Assembly (NCBI GenBank): GCA_027459785.1
Contig: DAIDGU010000040.1
Span: 1 to 46,834, forward strand
Direction: 5' to 3'
DNA length: 46,834 bases
Source of the DNA: Ktedonobacteria bacterium
GTDB taxonomy: Bacteria > Chloroflexota > Ktedonobacteria > Ktedonobacterales > JACDGC01
The position numbers and the translations under genes are program-made. Below the pieces are notes generated by a model. It saw only the letters and a program-made list of their open reading frames with translations, was not told the DNA's origin and searched no databases. Shown in pieces: positions 42,070 to 46,834 of the stretch (positions within the stretch are counted from its first letter, which is position 1; each line of letters begins with the position of its first letter).

Positions 42070-42864
42070 CTAGCCACCGATATGCTGGATATAACGCTCG
42101 GCGGAGGCACGCACTGCCTGCTGAGCATCGCCCGTCACGGTGCGCCAGCCGTCGTAGAGCTGGTCGAAGGCGAGCGGCGCGACGGCCTCCGCGATGGAGC
42201 GCACGGCGGGGGCATTGAGGGGGATGTCGTTCGGATAGCTCCACATGAAGCTCACGTAGCGTTGATCGCTGACGACGCGGATCGTGTCGCCGGTAAGCAG
42301 CGCCGCGCCCGCCGCCCAATGCAGCACGCTGCTGCCGGGGAAATGGCCGCCGCAATTGACCAGGCGGACGCCCGGCAGGATATCCTGATGTTCACCCGTC
42401 CAATACCGGATGGCGGGAGCGGGATGCATCACCCATTGCTGATCCTTGGCATGCAGATAGATGGGGATGTCGCCGAAGGCCTGGCTCCATGCGCCCATGC
42501 TCGCATAGAAATGCGGATGCGAGATGGCGATGGCCGCCAGCCCGCCCCGCGCCTGGACCTCTGCCACGGTCGCGTCATCGAGCAGGCTGATGCAGTCCCA
42601 CAGCACGTTGCCCTGCGGCGTCTGTACGAGATAGGCGCGCTGGCCGATGGCGAAGGTCGGCTGCGTCTGAATCGCCGTCAGCCCCGGCTGCATCGGCGTG
42701 AAGATATTGGCGCGGCTCCCGTCGCGCAACGCCGCCCATGCGATCCAATGCTGGCCCGCTGGCGGCACATATTGGCGCGCGTCGTCGCAGATCGGACAGC
42801 GCGCCGGCGCGGCAGCGTCGGGGGGATAGTGCGTGCCGCAGGTGACGCAGAGATAGCTGGTCAT
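42070..42864 (-). CDS. MBL-fold hydrolase with N-terminal zinc ribbon
   Basis: A 264-residue cytoplasmic protein. The N-terminus has a rubredoxin-like knuckle pair, CVTCG and CPICDD (Cys at about 6, 9, 23 and 26). A metallo-beta-lactamase domain follows, with SHPHFYASM in place of HxHxDH, GGHFPGSSVLHW (metal His) and LLTGDTIRVV (metal Asp). The SHPHFY variant is shared by a known family of rubredoxin-MBL hydrolases in many bacteria; substrate unknown. The variant motif lacks the DH pair, so one metal site may be altered. The ribosome-binding site (GGAAAC) is weak. It follows the AT-rich segment. Confidence 0.85.
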   Translation of the reverse strand: MTSYLCVTCGTHYPPDAAAPARCPICDDARQYVPPAGQHWIAWAALRDGSRANIFTPMQPGLTAIQTQPTFAIGQRAYLVQTPQGNVLWDCISLLDDATVAEVQARGGLAAIAISHPHFYASMGAWSQAFGDIPIYLHAKDQQWVMHPAPAIRYWTGEHQDILPGVRLVNCGGHFPGSSVLHWAAGAALLTGDTIRVVSDQRYVSFMWSYPNDIPLNAPAVRSIAEAVAPLAFDQLYDGWRTVTGDAQQAVRASAERYIQHIGG

Positions 42865-43123
42865 GGTAGTGTTTCCTATGCGCTCTGGCGCTGCTTCTGC
42901 TCCTGCTCGCCGTGTTCATCTGGCAGCGCAGGGTCATAGCGCGCCTACCTAAACCGGCGTTGGTTGGCCTCGCCATCCTGCTGTTGGCCGTGACAGGTGC
43001 CAGCCAGGTCTTTCGCGTGGTCGGGTGAAGCGGATGGTTGAGCGGGCGGTTGGTGTCATGCCAGGAACGGCGGGCGGTATCGCTTGAAATGAATTGGCGC
43101 GCTATCGCCCTTGGGCGCGGGGG
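42865..43123. other. Gap holding a possible membrane-protein remnant
   Basis: On the plus strand one frame (42870-43028) spells two hydrophobic helices with a basic turn (ALALLLLLLAVFIW, QRRVIARLP, VGLAILLLAVTGA) ending in TGA at 43026. No ATG, GTG or TTG start or ribosome-binding site precedes it in frame. It may be the tail of a decayed membrane-protein gene or a chance GC-rich frame. Confidence 0.3.
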
Positions 43124-44548
43124 CTACTCTTTCAGCGCCCGCACCGCGTCGGCGAAGCGCCGTCCGCGCTCCTCGAAGTTGACGAACATGTCGTGGCTGG
43201 CGCAACCGGGGGAGAGCAAGACGACCTCGCCGGGATGAGCGACCTCCGCCAATACTGCGGTTGCCTCCTCCACGCTACTGACCGGCACGATCTGTTCCAG
43301 GCGCACCTCGCCCGCCGGGGTCGCCTGACGGGCCGCTGCGACGGCCTCCTGGATGTAGCCGGCGGAGACGCCCATCACCGTCAGCACGCGCACCCGGCGC
43401 ACGATCTGCGCCGCCAGTTCGTCCCATGGCAGTTGCTTATTCTTACCGCCGGCGATCAGCAGGATCGGTGCCGCGAAGGTGCGCAGCCCGGCCAGCGCCC
43501 GGCTGGGCGAAGTGGCGATGGAATCGTTATAGAAGCGCACGCCGTGCCAGTCGCGCACGAATTCCAGCCGGTTCTGCACACCGCTGAAGCTGCGGATGAC
43601 CTCAACCAGTGCCGCCGGCTCCGCGCCCATCAAAGCCGCGGCCAGGCTCGCCGTCAGGATGTTTTGCACGTTATGTTGGCCCAGGAGCGGGGTCTCGTCC
43701 GTGCCACAGAGCCGCACGGGCGCGCGGCCCGGCAGCCGCAGCCAGAACGCGCCATCGGTCACGTCCGCGCCCTGGTCCACCGGGCGGACGTCACTGAAAT
43801 ACAGCACCTGCCCCTGCGTGACGTTAGCGCAGTCGCGCGCTGGCGCATTCTCGGCGTTCAAGATCGCATAGTCCGTCGGCTGCATGAAGCGCACCATGCG
43901 CCGCTTGGCTTCGATATAGCGTTCAAACGTGCCGTAGCGGTCGAAGTGATCGGGCGTGATGTTGGTGATCGCGCCGACATGGGGGCTGCGCGTCAGCCGG
44001 GCGAGCTGCACCTCGCTGATCTCCAACACCACCACGTCCGCCGGCGTCAGGGAGCCGATCTCGTTGATCAGCGGCACACCCAGGTTGCCGCCCACCAGCA
44101 CGCGCCGCCCGCCCTGCTGGTGCAGCATCGCGCCCACCAGCGTCGTCGTCGTCGTCTTGCCCGAACTGCCGGTGATGCCCACGATCGGCGCGGGACACCG
44201 CTCGAAGAGCAACTGCGTGTGATTCGAGATGATCGCGCCACGCGCCGCCGCCGCCGCGATCCCCGGTATCTTGATCTCGAAGCCCGGCGTGATGCCCGGA
44301 CTGACGAAGATTACATCGGCATCGGCCCATGCCTCCGGCGGATTGCCCCCCGCCACCAGCCGCACCGGCACGCTCAGATCGGCCACCGTCGCCAGCATAC
44401 CGGCCAATTGTTCGGCGCTGCGCGTATCCGTCACCGTGAGCGCCGCCGCGCCCTCCTGCACCGCGAAACGTGCCAGCGCCGCGCTTTCCACGCCGAAGCC
44501 CACCAGGCAGATGCGCTTGCCGCGCAGTTCGGTCGCGTATGGTTCCAT
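43124..44548 (-). CDS. murD: UDP-N-acetylmuramoyl-L-alanine--D-glutamate ligase
   Basis: This enzyme adds D-glutamate to UDP-MurNAc-L-Ala in cytoplasmic peptidoglycan synthesis, using ATP. About 474 residues with the three Mur-ligase domains: N-terminal Rossmann-like (KRICLVGFGVES), central ATPase with P-loop VGITGSSGKTTTT (about 124-136) and ITNITPDHFDRYGTFERYIEAKRRM, and C-terminal ligase with NDSIATSPSRALAGLRTF. SPGITPGFEI and LLSPGCASHDMFVNFEERG are MurD-specific. ATG 44548 has GGGGAGGGG just upstream; the start at 44599 is less likely. It stands alone, away from any mur/fts cluster. Confidence 0.95.
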   Translation of the reverse strand: MEPYATELRGKRICLVGFGVESAALARFAVQEGAAALTVTDTRSAEQLAGMLATVADLSVPVRLVAGGNPPEAWADADVIFVSPGITPGFEIKIPGIAAAAARGAIISNHTQLLFERCPAPIVGITGSSGKTTTTTLVGAMLHQQGGRRVLVGGNLGVPLINEIGSLTPADVVVLEISEVQLARLTRSPHVGAITNITPDHFDRYGTFERYIEAKRRMVRFMQPTDYAILNAENAPARDCANVTQGQVLYFSDVRPVDQGADVTDGAFWLRLPGRAPVRLCGTDETPLLGQHNVQNILTASLAAALMGAEPAALVEVIRSFSGVQNRLEFVRDWHGVRFYNDSIATSPSRALAGLRTFAAPILLIAGGKNKQLPWDELAAQIVRRVRVLTVMGVSAGYIQEAVAAARQATPAGEVRLEQIVPVSSVEEATAVLAEVAHPGEVVLLSPGCASHDMFVNFEERGRRFADAVRALKE

Positions 44549-44920
44549 GCCACCCCTCCCCAAATGCTCATCGTGCTTCCGTCTACCATTGTATCGCATG
44601 TGTAGCGCATAGTACCCGTGAAACGATAGCCCATCTGGTGTGCCAGGGGAGCGTGACCAGTAACGCGGCTCATACGCTTAAAGCAACAATCTTGATCGTT
44701 ACGCAAACATCATCCATGGACGAGAGGAGTTTGACCGGGGTAGCCGCATTGTTGCTGGTTGATTTCCCGACAGATCGCGCCAGCGCACCTCCGACACTCC
44801 ACGGTACTCGGCATCTGGTGTTCGCAACATTCGCCTTCGCCAGCACGGCAAGCCACGGTTTTTCAGCGGGCGGATATTTTTGCCCGCCCGCTATAAACGT
44901 ATACCTGCCCGAAATCGATG
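44549..44920. other. Intergenic stretch with one hairpin
   Basis: The only structure is AGCGGGCGG (44865-44873) with CCGCCCGCT (44884-44892), a perfect 9-bp stem 29 nt past the zwf stop. It lacks a U-tract on the minus strand, so it may be a weak end of the zwf transcript. An open frame on the plus strand (44470-44973) looks like an antisense shadow. Confidence 0.5.
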
Positions 44921-46309
44921 TCAGTGATTCTGGGGGTGGTCGATCTCAGGATTATGCCAGCCGCCGTTGGTGATGAGCGCGTTGGCCTCCGGTGGTCCCC
45001 AGGTGTTGGGGGCGTAGGGATAGAGCGGCGTTGGCGCGCCCAGGATCGGATCGACGACACGCCAGGCGGCTTCCACCATGTCCTCGCGCGCGAAAAGCGA
45101 TTGGTCGCCGTGCATGGCATCGCGCAAGAGCCGCTCGTAGGGGGGCATTTCGTCGCCCGGCGCGTGATGCGCGTGTAATTCCGTATGCTCACCAACCAGC
45201 GCCTCGCCCGGCGTCTTCACGCGCACGCCCAGCGCGATGACCACATCGGGGCTGAGCCGGAAACGATAATAGTTCGTTTGCGGCGGCTCGGCTTCACCAA
45301 AGACATCGACCGGCGGCGACTTAAGTTCAACCAACACTTCGGTGCAGGTCACTGGCAGGCACTTGCCCGCACGAATGGCGATTGGCACGCCTTCCCAGCG
45401 CGGTGAAGCGATGCTCAGCTTCACGGCGGCATACGTTTCCACCTGCGAATCCGGCGCGACGCCGTCCACCTGCCGATAGCCCGCATATTGGCCGCGTACC
45501 ACGTCCGCCGGCCTGAGCGGCTGCATCGCCTTGATCACCTGTGCCTTGGCATCGCGGCGCGCATCCGGTTCGCCCGCCTGGGGTGGCTCCATCGTCAGCA
45601 ACGCCGCCACTTGCAGCAGGTGATTCTGCACCACGTCGCGGATCGCACCCGCCTCTTCATAAAACTTGCCACGGTCGGCCACGCCGAAGTTTTCGGCCAT
45701 CGTGATCTGCATGCTCGCCACGTAGTCGCGGTTCCAGATCGGTTCCAGAAAGGCGTTGGCGAAGCGGAAATAGAGCAGATTCTGTACTGGCTCCTTGCCG
45801 AGATAATGATCGATGCGGAAGATTGCATCTTCGGGGAAAACGCCGGTCAGCACCTGATTCAATGCCTGGGCAGAGGCGAGGTCGCGCCCGAAAGGCTTTT
45901 CGATGACCACCCGCGCATTCGTCGCACAGCCGGATTGCTGCAAGCCCTCGATGACCGTGGCGAAAAGACTCGGTGGAATAGCCAGATAATGCAAAGGCCG
46001 TTGCGCGCTGCCCAACGCCTGGCGCAAGCGTTGATACGTTTCCGGCGCGTGATAGTCGCCACCAACGTAGGTGAGGCGTGGCGCGAGCTGAGCGAAAGCG
46101 GCTTCGTCCACGCCGCCATGCTCTGTCAGGCTCTGGCGCGCGTGCGCCCGCAATTGGTCCGAGGTCCACGACCGGCCTGCCACGCCGATAACCGGCACGT
46201 TTAGCTGACCATGCCGCACCATCGACTGCAAGGCCGGAAAAATCTGCTTATACGCCAGGTCGCCGGTTGCGCCGAAAAAGACCAGGGCATCGGAAGCATC
46301 AGTTGTCAT
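44921..46309 (-). CDS. zwf: Glucose-6-phosphate 1-dehydrogenase
   Basis: This is the first enzyme of the oxidative pentose phosphate pathway, oxidising glucose-6-phosphate with NADP (or NAD). 462 residues, normal length. The N-terminal dinucleotide motif is [17 protein letters not shown] (about 11-27), with EKPFGRDL (138-145) and the family signature [13 protein letters not shown] (165-177) holding the catalytic His/Lys region. ATG 46309 has GAAGG 5 nt upstream; the longer frame to 46414 lacks support. No gnd, pgl or opcA gene is adjacent. It may handle glucose released by the two GH1 enzymes, but there is no regulatory link in sequence. Confidence 0.95.
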   Translation of the reverse strand: MTTDASDALVFFGATGDLAYKQIFPALQSMVRHGQLNVPVIGVAGRSWTSDQLRAHARQSLTEHGGVDEAAFAQLAPRLTYVGGDYHAPETYQRLRQALGSAQRPLHYLAIPPSLFATVIEGLQQSGCATNARVVIEKPFGRDLASAQALNQVLTGVFPEDAIFRIDHYLGKEPVQNLLYFRFANAFLEPIWNRDYVASMQITMAENFGVADRGKFYEEAGAIRDVVQNHLLQVAALLTMEPPQAGEPDARRDAKAQVIKAMQPLRPADVVRGQYAGYRQVDGVAPDSQVETYAAVKLSIASPRWEGVPIAIRAGKCLPVTCTEVLVELKSPPVDVFGEAEPPQTNYYRFRLSPDVVIALGVRVKTPGEALVGEHTELHAHHAPGDEMPPYERLLRDAMHGDQSLFAREDMVEAAWRVVDPILGAPTPLYPYAPNTWGPPEANALITNGGWHNPEIDHPQNH

Positions 46310-46461
46310 CACGCCTTCGCTCTCTCCTAGGCGCGCGCCCACGACACGCAGCGGCGCTCGCACGTTTTCGATCAGGGGCTGCGCTGCTTCTATTATGCAC
46401 CATCGGCGCGGCATCCTGCATCAAGGCGCAACGCGAGTTGATCGCAGAACACTTATACCCC

Positions 46462-46564
46462 TTGCGGGGAAAGACAGTGGATATTGGGACCGGACAGACA
46501 GGAATGTCTGTCCTCCGTTCCCCCGCTGGCTGTCCTCCGTTCCCCCGCTGGCTGTCCTCCGTTA
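46462..46564. repeat. Hairpin repeat (family A) followed by a 22-bp tandem repeat
   Basis: The flank TTGCGGGGAAAGAC (46462-46475) leads to GGACAGAC-AGGAAT-GTCTGTCC (46492-46513). The hairpin's last bases then start a 22-nt unit (CTGTCCTCCGTTCCCCCGCTGG) repeated at 46508 and 46530, with a partial third at 46552-46564. Slippage or unequal recombination at the repeat edge is the likely origin. Confidence 0.85.
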
Positions 46565-46611
46565 TCCATACTCATCACCAGCAAAGGGTTATATGCTCCG
46601 CTGCATCCCAT

Positions 46612-46649
46612 AGACAAAAACGACCACATCCTCAATGAGAATGGGTCGT
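46612..46649 (-). terminator. Intrinsic terminator downstream of the 23S rRNA
   Basis: On the minus strand ACGACC (46649-46644), CATTCTC, a 3-nt loop, GAGGATG, one bulged T and GGTCGT (to 46620) pair fully, allowing one G-U. The stem is followed by TTTTTGTC. It lies about 86 nt past the rRNA end. Confidence 0.8.
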
Positions 46650-46734
46650 CTGCGTACCAGAATGTATCAAGTGAGGAGCGCGAGCAAGCGCAAACAGGAA
46701 AGAGCAACCGTGGAGTTTGCCGGCCCCCTGCGGG

Positions 46735-46834
46735 GGTGTGAAGCCATTCGGTCATTAGGACCGCTCAGCTCCACCCGTTACCGGGCGTCGACCTGCGGCC
46801 TATCGAACTGGTGATCTGCCAGCGACCTTATGAC
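46735..46834 (-). rRNA. rrl: 23S ribosomal RNA, 3' end (partial)
   Basis: The minus strand matches the conserved 3' end of 23S rRNA: TTCGATAGGCCG, then GGAGCTGAGCGGTCCTAATG and CCGAATGGCTTCACACC. This parallels E. coli TTGATAGGCCG, GAGCTAACCGGTACTAATG and CGTGAGGCTTAACC. The 3' boundary (about 46735) is estimated from that alignment. The rest of the gene lies beyond the window. No 5S rRNA is seen downstream before the terminator. Confidence 0.9.

Noticed and set aside
42870..43028. Two-helix membrane protein on the plus strand
   Set aside because: No in-frame start codon or ribosome-binding site; kept only as a possible remnant.
44865..44892. Intrinsic terminator for zwf
   Set aside because: The stem is strong but no U-tract follows on the minus strand, so it is recorded only as a hairpin.
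46310..46734. 5S rRNA downstream of 23S
   Set aside because: No match to the conserved 5S core was seen; the interval is filled by a terminator and repeats.

Overview
The window is about 47 kb of GC-rich bacterial chromosome. It carries ordinary housekeeping genes (murD, zwf, the 3' end of a 23S rRNA) among accessory genes, with much repetitive intergenic DNA. Exported proteins carry Gram-positive-type lipoboxes or N-terminal membrane anchors. That style, together with a single-ATPase sugar importer, ROK control, secreted modular glycosidases and abundant short dispersed hairpin repeats, suggests a soil or compost member of Chloroflexota (Ktedonobacteria-like). The phylum is an inference; the partial 23S rRNA would settle it with a database search.

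Layout. (1) 1-1615: the tail of an IS200/IS605-type tnpB and its right-end hairpin stop 15 bp before an HD-domain phosphohydrolase. (2) 1899-10988: a sugar-polymer utilisation locus. A ROK repressor has a near-consensus promoter and a perfect 10-3-10 palindrome at its start site. It is followed by a XylF-like lipoprotein, a one-domain ABC ATPase, a permease, a GH1 beta-glucosidase and a secreted GH30 enzyme with malectin and two CBM6-like modules. The inferred flow is extracellular hydrolysis, import, then cytoplasmic cleavage. (3) 11107-17677: GAF-GAF-HisKA_2 sensor kinase, anchored C39-like protein, an unknown protein, a D-2-hydroxyacid dehydrogenase and a DUF1992 protein, separated by clusters of hairpin repeats. 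(4) 17832-23331: two tandem cupredoxin lipoproteins, a small ORF and a heterodimeric ABC exporter. The cupredoxin and exporter promoters carry the same type of 7-4-7 palindrome, so they may share a regulator. (5) 23815-35203: Uma2-like nuclease, second GH1 enzyme, secreted DMFase-like protein, GNAT, acetoacetate-decarboxylase-like protein, a secreted GPW-motif protein, two paralogous anchored Asp-box proteins and a membrane histidine kinase lacking its phosphoacceptor His. (6) 35204-40787: D-amino-acid oxidase, nitroreductase and an FtsX-type ABC system ending in a strong terminator. (7) 41084-46834: an AT-richer gene with its own promoter, a zinc-ribbon MBL hydrolase, murD, zwf, and the 3' end of a 23S rRNA that runs into a terminator with no 5S gene between.

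Three dispersed repeat families fill many gaps: an 8-6-8 hairpin family (about 13330-13500, 15647-15867, 23582-23626, 37009-37064, 46462-46564), a CACGAA family (21326, 23358, 39953, 40042) and a CCCCTACAGACC family (21367, 23532). The best candidates for undescribed biology are the shared palindrome of the cupredoxin and exporter promoters, the hairpin repeat family whose loop is inverted between copies, the Asp-box pair beside a His-less kinase, and the AT-rich orphan gene. No phage, plasmid or CRISPR locus was seen.
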